Origin: Azohydromonas aeria | Lineage (GTDB): Bacteria; Pseudomonadota; Gammaproteobacteria; Burkholderiales; Burkholderiaceae_C | Assembly (NCBI RefSeq): GCF_009760915.1 | Contig: NZ_VIDQ01000011.1 | Coordinates: forward strand, 1-64,000 | Length of the DNA stretch: 64,000 nucleotides | Direction: 5' to 3' | Shown: positions 44,154 through 52,999 of the stretch, one piece after another | How positions within the stretch are numbered: position 1 is the stretch's first letter | Layout of the letters: every line of letters starts with the position of its first letter | Notes under the pieces: model-generated | What the model saw: only the letters and a program-made list of their open reading frames with translations | Databases searched by the model: none | What the model was told of the DNA's origin: nothing | Program-made: the position numbers and the translations under genes

Positions 44154-45032
44154 ATGGACGCCGCAGAGCCCGTGAATCCCCTGGAAAGCGTGCCGGCCGA
44201 GTTTTTCTACCGGCTGCCCGGCCCGGCCCAGGGGCAGCGCCCGGGCAGCCACCGCGCGGCGGGCGGGGAGGGCGGGCTGGAGTTCCGCGGCCATGCCGAC
44301 TGGCTGCACGCGCCGGACGCGCGCCGGCTCGACATCCGCGCCACGCTGCGCGACCCCTTCCAGCGCTGGCAGGTGCGGCTGCACAGCCCGCCGCGCGCGC
44401 AGACCGTCTGGCTCGTCGCCGACGTCTCCGGCTCCCTGGCCTTCGGCGCGCCGCGGCGCAAGCTCGACGTGCTGGCCGACTTCGCCGCGTCGCTGGCCTG
44501 GAGCGCCTGGCGCGCGGGCGACGCCTTCGGCTGCGCCGCCTGCGACGACCGGCTGCGCGAGGACCTGTTTCACGCGCCGGCGCGCCAGGCCGGGCGGGCG
44601 CTGGCACTGGCAGCCCGGCTGCGCGCGCTGCACCCGGTCGGCCAGGGCAGCCGCGCGCTGCCGTCCGCGGCGCAGTGGCTGGGCCGCGCCCGCGCGCTGG
44701 TCTTCCTGGCCTCGGACTTCCACGTGCCGCTCGACGAGCTGCGGCAGTGGCTGGATGCCTTTGCCGCGCACTGGCTGGTGCCGGTGGTGCTGTGGGACGC
44801 CCGGGAGTTCGATCCGCAAGCCACCCCGGGCCTGCTGCCGCTGGTGGACGCCGAAAGCGGCGGCCGGCGCCTGCTGTGGTGGCGCCCGTCCCTGCGTGAG
44901 CGCTTCATCCGCTCCGGACAGGAGCGGCGCGCGGCGCTGCAGGCCTGCTTTGCCCAGGCGCGGCTGCGGCCGCTGTTCATCGAGGGGACCTTCGATGCCG
45001 ATGCCGTCACGCGCCACTTCCTGCAAGGCTGA
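44154..45032 (+). CDS. mxaS: DUF58-type protein, MxaS-like
   Basis: A 292-residue protein. It begins with FFYRLPGPAQGQRPGSHRA, then FRGHADWLHAPDARRLDIRATLRD (the DUF58 R-D-P-R-x-L-D-x-R motif), then a VWA-like core (TVWLVADVSGSLAFGAPRRKLDVLADFAASLAW; Asp and two Ser of a MIDAS-like site). DUF58 proteins nearly always accompany MoxR ATPases. Position directly after moxR and before an MxaA-like gene supports MxaS, a Ca2+-insertion accessory in methylotrophs. Its 3' end overlaps the next gene by 38 bases. Confidence 0.82.
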   Translation: MDAAEPVNPLESVPAEFFYRLPGPAQGQRPGSHRAAGGEGGLEFRGHADWLHAPDARRLDIRATLRDPFQRWQVRLHSPPRAQTVWLVADVSGSLAFGAPRRKLDVLADFAASLAWSAWRAGDAFGCAACDDRLREDLFHAPARQAGRALALAARLRALHPVGQGSRALPSAAQWLGRARALVFLASDFHVPLDELRQWLDAFAAHWLVPVVLWDAREFDPQATPGLLPLVDAESGGRRLLWWRPSLRERFIRSGQERRAALQACFAQARLRPLFIEGTFDADAVTRHFLQG

Positions 45033-45951
45033 GGCGCCGCTGCCGTGGCTGCTTGGGCTGGCGCTGCTGGCCGCCACCGCGCCCGCGGCGGCCCAGGCGG
45101 CGCCGGTGGTGCAGTGGCGCGAGGACGCGCCGCGCACCTACGGCCACCAGATCGGCGACCTGGTGGAGCGCCGCGCCGCGGTCCGCGTGCCGCCGGGGCT
45201 GCGGCTGGATGCCGCCTCGCTGCCGGTGCCGCGCCCGGGTGCCTCGGTCGAGCTGCGCGAGGCCTGCTGGGAAGCGCCGCCCTGGTGGCGGCCCGGCGGC
45301 GAATCGACGCTGCTGCTGCGCTACCAGGTGCTGCGCTCGCCACCGGAGCCGGCGCTGCTGGAGCTGCCGCCGGTGCTGCTGCGCTTCGAAGGTGGAGAGC
45401 GTCCGCAGCAGCTGCGCCTGGACGGCGTGCCGATCCTGGTGTCGCCGCTGGTGCCGGAACCGGCGCCCGAGCGCCGCGGCTTCGGCGCGCTGCAGCCGGA
45501 CGTGCCGCCGCCGCTGATCGACACGCAGGCGCTTGGGACCCGGCTGGCCCTGGAAAGCGGGACCGCGCTGGCATTGCTGGGCGTGCTGGCCTGGCGGCGC
45601 CTCGTCGTGCCGCGCCGCCGCGGCCTGCCGCCGTTTGAAGAAGCCTGGCAAGGGCTGCGCCGCCTGCCCGATACGCCTCAGGACGCGGCGGCCTGGCGCC
45701 AGGGCCTGACGCTGCTGCACCGGGCGCTGGACCGTAGCGCCGGGCAGCGGCTGTTCGCGCCCGGACTGGACGCCTTTCTCCTGCGCCGCCCGGAACTCGC
45801 ACCGCTGCACGCGGACCTGGAGCGCTTCTTCGAGCAGTCCCGCGCAGCCTTCTTCGCACCCGGCGACACGCCGGCCGGCGACCTCGCCTGGCTGAAAGCG
45901 CTGTGCCGCCGGGCACGCGACCTGGACGCCGCCCGGAGCCGCGCGCCATGA
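44995..45951 (+). CDS. mxaA: MxaA-like exported/membrane protein
   Basis: A 318-residue protein from ATG 44995, which has a GAGGGG ribosome site inside mxaS; ATG 45001 is an alternative. The N-terminal hydrophobic segment (LPWLLGLALLAATAPAAAQA) acts as signal peptide. A periplasmic beta-rich region follows (RTYGHQIGDLVERRAAVRVPPGL, STLLLRYQVLRSPPEPALLELPPVLLRF), then a membrane helix near 185-202 (SGTALALLGVLAWRRLVV) and a cytoplasmic helical tail. The YGHQIGDL motif is typical of MxaA. In Methylobacterium MxaA is needed for calcium insertion into methanol dehydrogenase. Confidence 0.78.
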   Translation: MPMPSRATSCKAEAPLPWLLGLALLAATAPAAAQAAPVVQWREDAPRTYGHQIGDLVERRAAVRVPPGLRLDAASLPVPRPGASVELREACWEAPPWWRPGGESTLLLRYQVLRSPPEPALLELPPVLLRFEGGERPQQLRLDGVPILVSPLVPEPAPERRGFGALQPDVPPPLIDTQALGTRLALESGTALALLGVLAWRRLVVPRRRGLPPFEEAWQGLRRLPDTPQDAAAWRQGLTLLHRALDRSAGQRLFAPGLDAFLLRRPELAPLHADLERFFEQSRAAFFAPGDTPAGDLAWLKALCRRARDLDAARSRAP

Positions 45952-46976
45952 GCCTGGCCCTGGCGCAACCGCTGTGGCTGCTGCTGTTGCCGCTGGCGCT
46001 GCTGCCATGGCGGCGGCCGGGCGAGCGGCCCGTGCTGCACGGCGCGCTGGCGCTGCTGCCGCCGGACCGCGCCGGGGACATCGTGGCGCTGCTGTTGCGC
46101 GTGCTGGGCTCGGTGGCGATCGCCGCGCCGGTGCTGGCGCTGGCCGGGCTGTCGCAGGGGGAACGCGTGGTGCAGCGCGTGGGCCGCGGCGCCGAGATCG
46201 TGCTGCTGCTGGATCGCAGCGGCAGCATGGACCAGGGTTTCGGCGGCAACCGCAATGGCGGCGGCGAGGGCGCGCGCAACGGCGGTCTCACGGGCGAAGG
46301 CGGCCGCGGCCGGCCCAAGCGCCAGGTGGCGCGCGAGGTGCTGTCAAATTTCGTGGCGCAGCGCCCGCAGGACCGCTTCGCGCTGGTCGCCTTCAGCACC
46401 CTGCCCATGCCGGTGCTCGGATTCACCACGCGAACCGAGGCGTTGCAGGCCGCCATTGCCGCCGGCAGCCTCGGCCGCGGCCTGGGCGAAACCGACATCG
46501 GGCAGGCGGTGATGGCGGGGCTCGACCAGTTCGCGCAGCGCCCCTATGCCGGTGCGCGCATCCTGCTGCTGGTTTCCGACGGCGGCGACCACGTCGAGCC
46601 GGCACTGGGCGAACGCATCGTGCAGCGCATGCGCCGCGAGCGGGTGCTGCTGTACTGGCTGTACCTGCGCTCCTCCGGCAGTCCGGGGCTGCTGCCGCCG
46701 CCGGGCAGCGATCCGGACGCCGGGTCGAACGTGCCGGAGGTGTTCCTGCACCGCTTCCTCGGCACGCTGGGCGCGCAGTACCAGGCCTACGAGGTCGGCG
46801 ACCCGGCGGCGCTGCAGCGTGCCGTGGCCGACGTGGGGCGCCAGGCCGACCTGCCCAGCGCTTTCGAGGAGCGGCTGCCGCCGCGCCCGCTGGACACGGC
46901 CTGCCTGGCGGTGGCGCTGGGCGCGGCTTTGCTGCTTTGGGGGGCGCAATGCGCGCAGCGGATGCGGTGGGCATGA
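45948..46976 (+). CDS. mxaC: VWA-domain membrane protein, MxaC-like
   Basis: A 342-residue protein. Two N-terminal helices (LALAQPLWLLLLPLALLPW and IVALLLRVLGSVAIAAPVLALAGL) anchor a von Willebrand A domain with an intact MIDAS (Asp89-x-Ser91-x-Ser93 in LLLDRSGSM, TDIGQAV, SDGGDH). A Gly-rich loop (GGNRNGGGEGARNGG) interrupts the first helix of the VWA domain. A C-terminal helix ([18 protein letters not shown]) follows. It starts within the stop of the preceding gene (ATGA). MIDAS sites bind divalent metal, fitting a metal-insertion role. Confidence 0.82.
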   Translation: MSLALAQPLWLLLLPLALLPWRRPGERPVLHGALALLPPDRAGDIVALLLRVLGSVAIAAPVLALAGLSQGERVVQRVGRGAEIVLLLDRSGSMDQGFGGNRNGGGEGARNGGLTGEGGRGRPKRQVAREVLSNFVAQRPQDRFALVAFSTLPMPVLGFTTRTEALQAAIAAGSLGRGLGETDIGQAVMAGLDQFAQRPYAGARILLLVSDGGDHVEPALGERIVQRMRRERVLLYWLYLRSSGSPGLLPPPGSDPDAGSNVPEVFLHRFLGTLGAQYQAYEVGDPAALQRAVADVGRQADLPSAFEERLPPRPLDTACLAVALGAALLLWGAQCAQRMRWA

Positions 46977-47539
46977 GGTCCGTGCTGCGGCGGTGGGCGC
47001 TGCCGCTGTTGCTCGCCGGGATGCTGCTGGCGCTGGCGCTGGATGCCGCGGCGCTGTGGCGCGCCCTGGGTTGGAACCGGGCCATCGAACAGGGCAGCGT
47101 CATCGCCGCGGCCGGGCCGCGCGCAATGGAAGATCCGGACAGCCTCCCGGCCGAAGTGCGCTTCGCCATGGCCGCCGAGCGCGCGGCCGGCGGGCAGGGC
47201 GACGCGGCGCTGGACGGCTGGCGCGCCCTGCAGGCCGAGCCCACGCCGCTGGGCCGGGCCGCGCGCTTCAATGCCGCGAGTGAACTGCTGCGCCAGGCCG
47301 AGCGGCTGCGTGCCGGGCAGCAGCCCGGGCAGGCCATCGCCCTGGTCGAGCTGGCCAAGGAGAGCCTGCGCGAGCTGCTGCGCCAGGAGCCCGGCCACTG
47401 GGCCGCGCGCTACAACCTGGAGCGCGCGCAGCGGCTGCAGCCCGACGCCGACGAGGCCGAAGCTGCGCCGGCCGCGCCGCCGCGCGATGCCGAGCGCGCG
47501 GCGACGACCATGCGCGGCGTGGGCCAGGGCCTGCCGTGA
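46973..47539 (+). CDS. mxaK: MxaK-like membrane protein
   Basis: A 188-residue protein starting in an ATGA overlap with the VWA gene. One N-terminal helix (WALPLLLAGMLLALALDAAALW) is followed by a periplasmic helical domain (LPAEVRFAMAAERAAGGQGDAALDGWRAL, ELLRQAERLRAG, AIALVELAKESLRELLRQEPGHWAARYNLERAQRL) of TPR-like look. In mxa operons the gene between the two VWA genes is mxaK. The assignment is mainly by position and architecture. Confidence 0.72.
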   Translation: MRSVLRRWALPLLLAGMLLALALDAAALWRALGWNRAIEQGSVIAAAGPRAMEDPDSLPAEVRFAMAAERAAGGQGDAALDGWRALQAEPTPLGRAARFNAASELLRQAERLRAGQQPGQAIALVELAKESLRELLRQEPGHWAARYNLERAQRLQPDADEAEAAPAAPPRDAERAATTMRGVGQGLP

Positions 47540-48540
47540 AAGGCGTGTCCGGGCTGAGGGCCCTGTCCGTGTGGGAACGCGTGCGCCGCCTGCTGCCCGG
47601 ATCCGGCCGCCGCGCCTTGCCCGCCGCGGTGCTGCTGCTGGCCCTGGCCTTGAACAACGTACACGTTTCTCTCGTGCGGCCTCAGCTCGCGACCGTGGTG
47701 GTGCTCGACGTCACGCAGAGCATGGACGTCATCGACGTGCGGCTCGACGGTCGCCCGGTTTCGCGCTTGGCGCTGGCGCGGTCGGCGCTGCACGAGGCGC
47801 TGGGGCGGCTGCCCTGCGGCTCGCGCATCGGGCTGGGCACGTTCACCGAGCACCGCAGCGTGCTGCTGCTGGCGCCGCTTGAGGTGTGCGCGAACCTGCA
47901 GGAGCTGCGCGGGGCGCTCGCGCGCATCGACGGCCGCATGGCCTGGAGCGGCAACAGCGAGGTGGCCAAGGGCCTCAACGGCGCGCTGCGCCTGGCGCGC
48001 GCGCTGCCGGACGAGCCGGGGCTGGTGTTCGTCACCGACGGCCACGAGGCGCCGCCGCTCAATCCGCGCTACCGCCCGCCCATGGACCGCGAGGCGCAGG
48101 ACGCCAGGGGCTGGCTGGTCGGGGTGGGCGGCGCGGCGCTGTCGCCCATCCCGCGCAGCGACCCGGAAGGGCGGCCGCTGGGCTTCTGGGGGGCGGCGGA
48201 GGTGCTGCAGGCCGATCCCTACAGCCGCGGGCGCAGCGGCAGTGTCGAAGGGGAGCAGATGGTGGAGGACGCCGCCCGTGCGCCGCCGCCCGACCTAGGC
48301 GCCACGCCCGGGCGCGAGCACCTGTCCTCGCTGCGCGAGCCCTACCTGCAGCGGCTGGCGCAGGAGACCGGGTTGCGCTACGCGCGGCTGGACGGCGCCG
48401 ACGCGCTGGCGGCGCTGCTGCGCGACCCGGCGCTGGCGCAGCCGCGTCGGCAGGCCGTGTCGTTGCGGCCGCTACTGGCACTGCTGGCGCTGGCGCTGCT
48501 CGCGTCGCGGTACCTGGGCCGGCATCGGCCTGAAGGTTGA
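47536..48540 (+). CDS. mxaL: VWA-domain membrane protein, MxaL-like
   Basis: A 334-residue protein from GTG 47536 (GTGA overlap). After an N-terminal helix (ALPAAVLLLALALNNVHVSL) comes a VWA domain whose MIDAS reads Asp58-V-Thr60-Q-Ser62 (LDVTQSM), followed by CGSRIGLGTFTEHRSVLLLAPLEV, SGNSEVAKGLNGAL and LVFVTDGHEAPP. A final helix (LRPLLALLALALLASRYLG) makes a two-pass protein with a large periplasmic domain. It closes the operon; downstream 300 bases are non-coding. Confidence 0.8.
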   Translation: MKGVSGLRALSVWERVRRLLPGSGRRALPAAVLLLALALNNVHVSLVRPQLATVVVLDVTQSMDVIDVRLDGRPVSRLALARSALHEALGRLPCGSRIGLGTFTEHRSVLLLAPLEVCANLQELRGALARIDGRMAWSGNSEVAKGLNGALRLARALPDEPGLVFVTDGHEAPPLNPRYRPPMDREAQDARGWLVGVGGAALSPIPRSDPEGRPLGFWGAAEVLQADPYSRGRSGSVEGEQMVEDAARAPPPDLGATPGREHLSSLREPYLQRLAQETGLRYARLDGADALAALLRDPALAQPRRQAVSLRPLLALLALALLASRYLGRHRPEG

Positions 48541-48860
48541 GCCCGTGCCGGTCTGGTGCGCCGGCGACGCTGCTCGAACACGGTATGGCCGAGCCCATCG
48601 CAGCGGGCAGGGCAGACGCCTTCGCACGGTGAAAAACGGCATTTCGCATCGTGAAGTGGAGCCTTGATGCAATGCAGCAATTCTTCCCATTACAGAAAAT
48701 GGCTTATCGCATTGCGAGATGAAGAGCGCAAGTTGTTGATTTGTTTGGAGAAAAAATGTTGTCTTATATAAGACATAAGTCATGGGACTGACCGCTTTTG
48801 CCTTTAGGCTTTAGCCATCGATTCGCCACTTTTGTTTCCCCCCAAGCAAGGAGAAAGAAG
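48541..48860. other. AT-rich regulatory region before aceA
   Basis: This is the most AT-rich stretch in the neighbourhood (about 48610-48780). It contains a 16-base palindrome over a probable promoter (48741-48775) and two similar ATCG/GCAT-rich segments (CATTTCGCATCGTGAA near 48641 and ATCGCATTGCGAGATG near 48707) that may be further regulator sites. No gene seen. Confidence 0.6.
48741..48775 (+). promoter_or_regulatory. aceA promoter with palindromic operator over the -10
   Basis: TTGTTT (48741-48746) and TTATAT (48764-48769) are spaced 17 bases and form a plausible sigma-70 promoter. The -10 lies inside the perfect 16-base palindrome TGTCTTATATAAGACA (48760-48775). A symmetric site over the -10 suggests a repressor, perhaps of the GntR family that controls carbon-metabolism genes in betaproteobacteria; the regulator is not identified here. 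Confidence 0.6.
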
Positions 48861-50177
48861 ATGACCAAGCTGACCCGTGAACAGCAGATCGCCGCCCTGG
48901 AGAAGGACTGGGTCGAGAACCCGCGCTGGAAGCTCGTGAAGCGCGGCTACAGCGCTGCCGACGTGGTGCGCCTGCGCGGCAGCATGCAGCCCGAGTACAC
49001 GCTGGCGCAGGAAGGCGCGCGCAAGCTGTGGGAGAAGGTCAACGGTGGCGCCAAGAAGGGCTACGTCAACGCCTTCGGCGCGATCACCGCCGGCCAAGCG
49101 ATGCAGCAGGCCAAGGCCGGCCTGGAGGCCGTGTACCTGTCGGGCTGGCAGGTCGCCGCCGATGGCAACACCTCCGAGACCATGTACCCCGACCAGTCGC
49201 TGTACGCGTACGACTCGGTGCCGACGATGGTTCGCCGCATCAACAACACCTTCAAGCGTGCCGACGAGATCCAGTGGTCGCGCGGCATCAACCCGGGCGA
49301 CGAGAACTTCGTCGACTACTTCCTGCCCATCGTGGCGGATGCTGAAGCCGGCTTCGGCGGCGTGCTCAACGCCTTCGAGCTGATGAAGAACATGATCGCC
49401 GCGGGTGCCGCCGGCGTGCACTTCGAGGACCAGCTCGCCGCCGTCAAGAAGTGCGGCCACATGGGTGGCAAGGTGCTGGTGCCGACGCAGGAAGCGGTCG
49501 AGAAGCTGATCGCCGCGCGCTTCGCCGCCGACGTGATGGGCGTGCCCACCATCGTGCTGGCGCGCACCGACGCCGAGGCCGCCAACCTGATCACGAGCGA
49601 CCACGACGCCAACGACAAGCCGTTCCTGACCGGCGAGCGCACCCAGGAAGGCTTCTACCGCGTCAAGAACGGCCTGGAGCAGGCCATCAGCCGCGGCGTG
49701 GCCTACGCGCCCTACGCCGACCTGGTGTGGTGCGAGACCGGCGTGCCCGACATCGGCTTCGCCCGCGAGTTCGCGCAGGCCGTGCATGCCGCCTGCCCGG
49801 GCAAGCTGCTGAGCTACAACTGCTCGCCCTCGTTCAACTGGAGGAAGAACCTGGACGACAAGCAGATCGCCTCGTTCCAGGAAGAGCTGTCGGCGCTGGG
49901 CTACAAGTACCAGTTCATCACGCTGGCGGGCATCCACATCAACTGGTTCAACACCTTCCAGTTCGCCCACGCCTACGCCCGCGGCGAAGGCATGAAGCAC
50001 TACGTCAACATGGTCCAGGAGCCGGAGTTCCAGGCGCGCGAGCAGGGCTACACCTTCGTGTCGCACCAGCAGGAAGTGGGCGCGGGCTACTTCGACGACG
50101 TGACCACCGTGATCCAGGGCGGCTCCTCCAGCGTCAAGGCGCTGACCGGTTCCACCGAGGAAGAGCAGTTCCATTGA
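48861..50177 (+). CDS. aceA: Isocitrate lyase AceA
   Basis: A 438-residue enzyme that cleaves isocitrate to glyoxylate and succinate, opening the glyoxylate shunt for growth on acetate and fatty acids. It has [45 protein letters not shown], the catalytic loop [15 protein letters not shown] with Cys, [18 protein letters not shown], and [28 protein letters not shown] provides the ribosome site before ATG 48861; the in-frame start at 48798 lies in the leader. Codon use is strongly biased, as in highly expressed genes. A terminator follows. Confidence 0.98.
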   Translation: MTKLTREQQIAALEKDWVENPRWKLVKRGYSAADVVRLRGSMQPEYTLAQEGARKLWEKVNGGAKKGYVNAFGAITAGQAMQQAKAGLEAVYLSGWQVAADGNTSETMYPDQSLYAYDSVPTMVRRINNTFKRADEIQWSRGINPGDENFVDYFLPIVADAEAGFGGVLNAFELMKNMIAAGAAGVHFEDQLAAVKKCGHMGGKVLVPTQEAVEKLIAARFAADVMGVPTIVLARTDAEAANLITSDHDANDKPFLTGERTQEGFYRVKNGLEQAISRGVAYAPYADLVWCETGVPDIGFAREFAQAVHAACPGKLLSYNCSPSFNWRKNLDDKQIASFQEELSALGYKYQFITLAGIHINWFNTFQFAHAYARGEGMKHYVNMVQEPEFQAREQGYTFVSHQQEVGAGYFDDVTTVIQGGSSSVKALTGSTEEEQFH

Positions 50178-50266
50178 TTCACTGAACCGCTTGGGGTGTG
50201 GACGGCCGGCGCACCAGGGCCGGCCCTTCAGTGAGTCCATGCGGCGGTGACCGCCACCGCATGCCG

Positions 50267-50299
50267 CCCGACGGTCCTACCCGGACCGTCGGGCTTTTT
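50267..50299 (+). terminator. Intrinsic terminator after aceA
   Basis: CCCGACGGTCC / GGACCGTCGGG, a perfect 11-bp stem with a five-base loop, followed by CTTTTT. Confidence 0.93.
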
Positions 50300-50389
50300 G
50301 CTTTCCGGGGCGCCTGCGGCGGCAGGGCAGGGCGCGCGGGCATACTCGCCGCCCGTCGCTTTTCCCTGGCTTTCCCGGACGGTTCCCGC

Positions 50390-51328
50390 TTGAGCTCACA
50401 CCTTTTGACGCCGCAGATGGCCGGCCTGCTCTCGCGCATCTCGCGCGTGAAGACCGCGCCGCTGCACACCATGTCCCCGGCCGAGGCGCGCGCGGCCTAC
50501 ACGCTGCGCGCCGAGGTGCTGGACCCGCCGCGCGCGCCGCTGGCGCGGGTGCAGGACTTCACGATCCCCGCCGCCGACGGCACGCCGCTGCCGGCGCGCC
50601 TCTATGCCCCGTCGCACGAGCGGCTGCCGCTGCTGCTGTACCTGCACGGCGGCGGCTTCGTCATCGGCAACCTGGAGACGCACGACAGCCTGTGCCGGCA
50701 GCTCAGCGCTCGCAGCGGCGGGGCGGTGGTAGCGCTGGACTACCGGCTCGCGCCCGAGCACCGCTTCCCGACCGCGGTGGACGACGCCTGGGCGGCCATG
50801 CACTGGCTAGCCGCGCATGCCGGCACCGCGCTCGGCCTCGACGCCTCGCGCCTGGCCGTGGGCGGCGACAGTGCCGGGGGCACGCTCTCGGCCGCGTGCG
50901 CGCTGCATGCGCGCGACGTGGGGTTGCGGCTGGCGCTGCAGCTGCTGATCACGCCCGGCACCACGGCGCATGCCGACACGCCCAGCCACAAGCTCTTCGC
51001 CAACGGCTTCGTGCTGGACGCGGCGGCCATCGCCTGGTTCTTCGACCACTACATCGACCATCGGCATCGCCGCGACTGGCGCTTCGCGCCGCTGGAGGCG
51101 GAAGTGGACGACGTGGCGCCGGCCTGCCTGATCCTGGCCGAGTGCGACCCGCTGGTGGACGAGGGCCTGGCCTATGCCGACAAGCTGCGCGCCGCCGGCG
51201 TGCCGGTCAAGCTGGAGCTCTATCGCGGGCTCACGCACGACTTCATCAAGATGGGCCGGGCCATTCCGCAGGCCAGGGAAGCGCAGCAGGCCGCAGCCGA
51301 GGCGCTGCGCGAGGCCTGGGGCCTTTGA
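50390..51328 (+). CDS. Alpha/beta hydrolase, hormone-sensitive-lipase (family IV) esterase
   Basis: A 312-residue protein if begun at TTG 50390; ATG 50417 is the alternative, and the longer open frame upstream runs across the aceA terminator and is unlikely. The oxyanion motif is HGGGF (86-90), the nucleophile Ser161 is in GGDSAGG, the acid Asp253 in ECDPLVDEG and His283 in LTHDF: a complete triad. The N-terminus LTPQMAGLLSRISR to MSPAEARAAY is typical of the bacterial HSL group. It hydrolyses short or medium acyl esters; the natural substrate is not known. No signal peptide. Confidence 0.88.
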   Translation: MSSHLLTPQMAGLLSRISRVKTAPLHTMSPAEARAAYTLRAEVLDPPRAPLARVQDFTIPAADGTPLPARLYAPSHERLPLLLYLHGGGFVIGNLETHDSLCRQLSARSGGAVVALDYRLAPEHRFPTAVDDAWAAMHWLAAHAGTALGLDASRLAVGGDSAGGTLSAACALHARDVGLRLALQLLITPGTTAHADTPSHKLFANGFVLDAAAIAWFFDHYIDHRHRRDWRFAPLEAEVDDVAPACLILAECDPLVDEGLAYADKLRAAGVPVKLELYRGLTHDFIKMGRAIPQAREAQQAAAEALREAWGL

Positions 51329-51368
51329 GGCCGGAAAACAGTGTCCAAGTTGCCTTGAAACAACGTAC

Positions 51369-51854
51369 ATGAATATCCCTGAACAGATTTTCCCTTCGGA
51401 CCCAACACGGCTCCGCACCGGCAGCTGGCAGGAGCTGGGGCCTGCGGCGCAGTCGGTACGCCACGCCGTGTTCGTCGAGGAGCAGCGCATCCCGGCCGAG
51501 CTGGAGCGCGACCCGGCGGATGCCGGCTGCCTGCACGCCGTCGCCTTCGATGCGCAAGGGCGGCCCGTCGGCACCGGCCGGCTGCTGCCGCAGCCCGGCG
51601 GGGTGCTGAAGCTCGGCCGGCTGGCGGTGCTGAAAGCCTGGCGCGGCCGCGGCGTGGGCCAGGCGCTGCTGCGGGCGTTGCTGGACGCGGCCCGCGCCCA
51701 GGGCGCGCGCGAGGTGATGCTGCATGCGCAGCAGTCGGCGGCCAGCTTCTACCTGCCGGCGGGATTCGAGGCGCGGGGCGAGGAGTTCATGGAAGCGGGC
51801 ATCCCGCACATCGAGATGGCACTGGCGCTGCGGCCGGGGCAGGGCGACGCCTGA
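51369..51854 (+). CDS. GNAT family N-acetyltransferase (ElaA/YjcF-like)
   Basis: A 161-residue protein. It has the GNAT fold with RHAVFVEEQRIPAELERDPAD, VGTGRLLPQPGGVLKLGRLAV, the acetyl-CoA loop VLKAWRGRGVGQALLRALL (R-G-x-G-x-G/A) and AAGFYxxxGF-type SAASFYLPAGFEARGEEFMEAGIPHIEMALAL. The FVEEQ and EAGIPHIxM segments match ElaA/YjcF-like acetyltransferases. Substrate unknown. The ribosome site before ATG 51369 is weak. Confidence 0.88.
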   Translation: MNIPEQIFPSDPTRLRTGSWQELGPAAQSVRHAVFVEEQRIPAELERDPADAGCLHAVAFDAQGRPVGTGRLLPQPGGVLKLGRLAVLKAWRGRGVGQALLRALLDAARAQGAREVMLHAQQSAASFYLPAGFEARGEEFMEAGIPHIEMALALRPGQGDA

Positions 51855-51869
51855 TCCGGGACTTCGGCT

Positions 51870-52679
51870 TCAGGGCGCGGCGCAGGCGTCCGCCACGTTC
51901 AGCGCGGCCGGTACGGCCGGCCAGCGCGGCAACCGCACGCGGGTTCGGAAGGGTTCCCGCGCGTGCGTCAGCTCGACCACCGTCAGCCGGCCGCCCGCGC
52001 GCTCGCGCACCAGCACCGTCGAGCAGCGCGTGGCGTAGTGCGGCTCGCTGATGAACACGGGAGACAAGTAGCGCTCCACCTCCAGCGCCACGCCGGTGCT
52101 GGGCAGGTGCTCGTCCGGGGCGCGGGTGCGGTCGGCCAGCGCCAGCAGCAGGTCGTCGATCAGCGCGTCGGCGCCGTCGTGGCGGCGCAGGGCGTCGTGC
52201 AGGGACTGCTTGAGCCGCTCGGTCTTGGGCCAGGGCGTGTCCAGCGCGGCGTTGGACAGGCCGTGGATGCCGGGCGGCAGCGCATGCGGCGCGGGGTGGT
52301 CGGTGCCGGTCCAGAAGAACTCGCCACTGGTGAGATCGGCGGCGATCAGGTTGAAGGGGTTGTGGCCGGCGGCCGTCAGCGCGGCGCAGAAGCCGGCGGC
52401 GTCGGCCCCGCCGTGCAGCCATTGCGGGACGATCTCGCCGCGCGAGGGCGCGTCCGGCCGCACCGCGCCGGGCCGGCGCATGTTGGTGAGCATGGCCAGG
52501 CGGCCGGCGGGCGTGAGACCCATCCAGGTGCCGCCGGCGCGCAGGTCGCGGCCGGCGAGGGTGCCGTCGCTCCAGCGGTGCAGCTCGGCGGCGGGTCGAT
52601 CCAGGAACTCGTCGCGATTCGCGGCGATGACGAGGTCGAAGCGCGGGTGGGCGTCCCGCGCCAGCGCGATCAGGCACAT
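51870..52679 (-). CDS. TANGO2/NRDE family protein
   Basis: A 269-residue protein starting MCLIALARDAHPRFDLVIAANRDEFLDRPA, with the NRDE motif that names the family and Cys2 next to the initiator Met, as in Ntn-hydrolase-type proteins. Further signatures are GTWMGLTPAGRLAMLTN, SRGEIVP, PFNLIAADL and GLSNAALDTPWPK. Human TANGO2 is linked to lipid or haem handling; bacterial roles are unclear. Its start overlaps the stop of the DUF4936-like gene by ten bases. Confidence 0.92.
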   Translation of the reverse strand: MCLIALARDAHPRFDLVIAANRDEFLDRPAAELHRWSDGTLAGRDLRAGGTWMGLTPAGRLAMLTNMRRPGAVRPDAPSRGEIVPQWLHGGADAAGFCAALTAAGHNPFNLIAADLTSGEFFWTGTDHPAPHALPPGIHGLSNAALDTPWPKTERLKQSLHDALRRHDGADALIDDLLLALADRTRAPDEHLPSTGVALEVERYLSPVFISEPHYATRCSTVLVRERAGGRLTVVELTHAREPFRTRVRLPRWPAVPAALNVADACAAP

Positions 52680-52999
52680 GCTTCGAAGACTTCCACGTGG
52701 CGCGGGCCGGCGAGCCACGGTGCCAGGAGCGCGTCGGCCGCCTGCGCGATGCGCTCCTGCAATGCGGCGTCGATGCCGCCGGGAGACTCGTAGATCTCCA
52801 TCAGCGTGCGCTGGCCGGTGGCCGGATCGGCCTCCGGGCGCTGCAGCAGGGTGCCGCGCAGGCCGGGATGGGATTGCGCCAGCCCTGCCTGCAAGGTGCG
52901 CACGGTGCGGACGCAGGCGTCCAGGTCCGGTGCGGCGACGCGGTAATACACGAACAGCTGGCGCCCGCCCGGGGCGCCGGGGGCGGTGTCAGGCGGCAT
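52670..52999 (-). CDS. DUF4936-like small protein
   Basis: A 109-residue protein with LFVYYRVAAPDLDACVRTVRTLQAGLAQSHPGLRGTLLQRPEAD, then TLMEIYESPGGIDAALQERIAQAA. This ferredoxin-like pattern (a dimeric alpha/beta-barrel look) fits the DUF4936 family that follows ygfZ in many Burkholderiales. Overlaps at both ends (11 bases with ygfZ, 10 with the TANGO2 gene) imply a single transcript. Confidence 0.8.
   Translation of the reverse strand: MPPDTAPGAPGGRQLFVYYRVAAPDLDACVRTVRTLQAGLAQSHPGLRGTLLQRPEADPATGQRTLMEIYESPGGIDAALQERIAQAADALLAPWLAGPRHVEVFEACA

Noticed and set aside
50198..50389. N-terminal extension of the esterase gene
   Set aside because: It runs through the aceA terminator hairpin, and the extra residues do not fit the HSL-family N-terminus.
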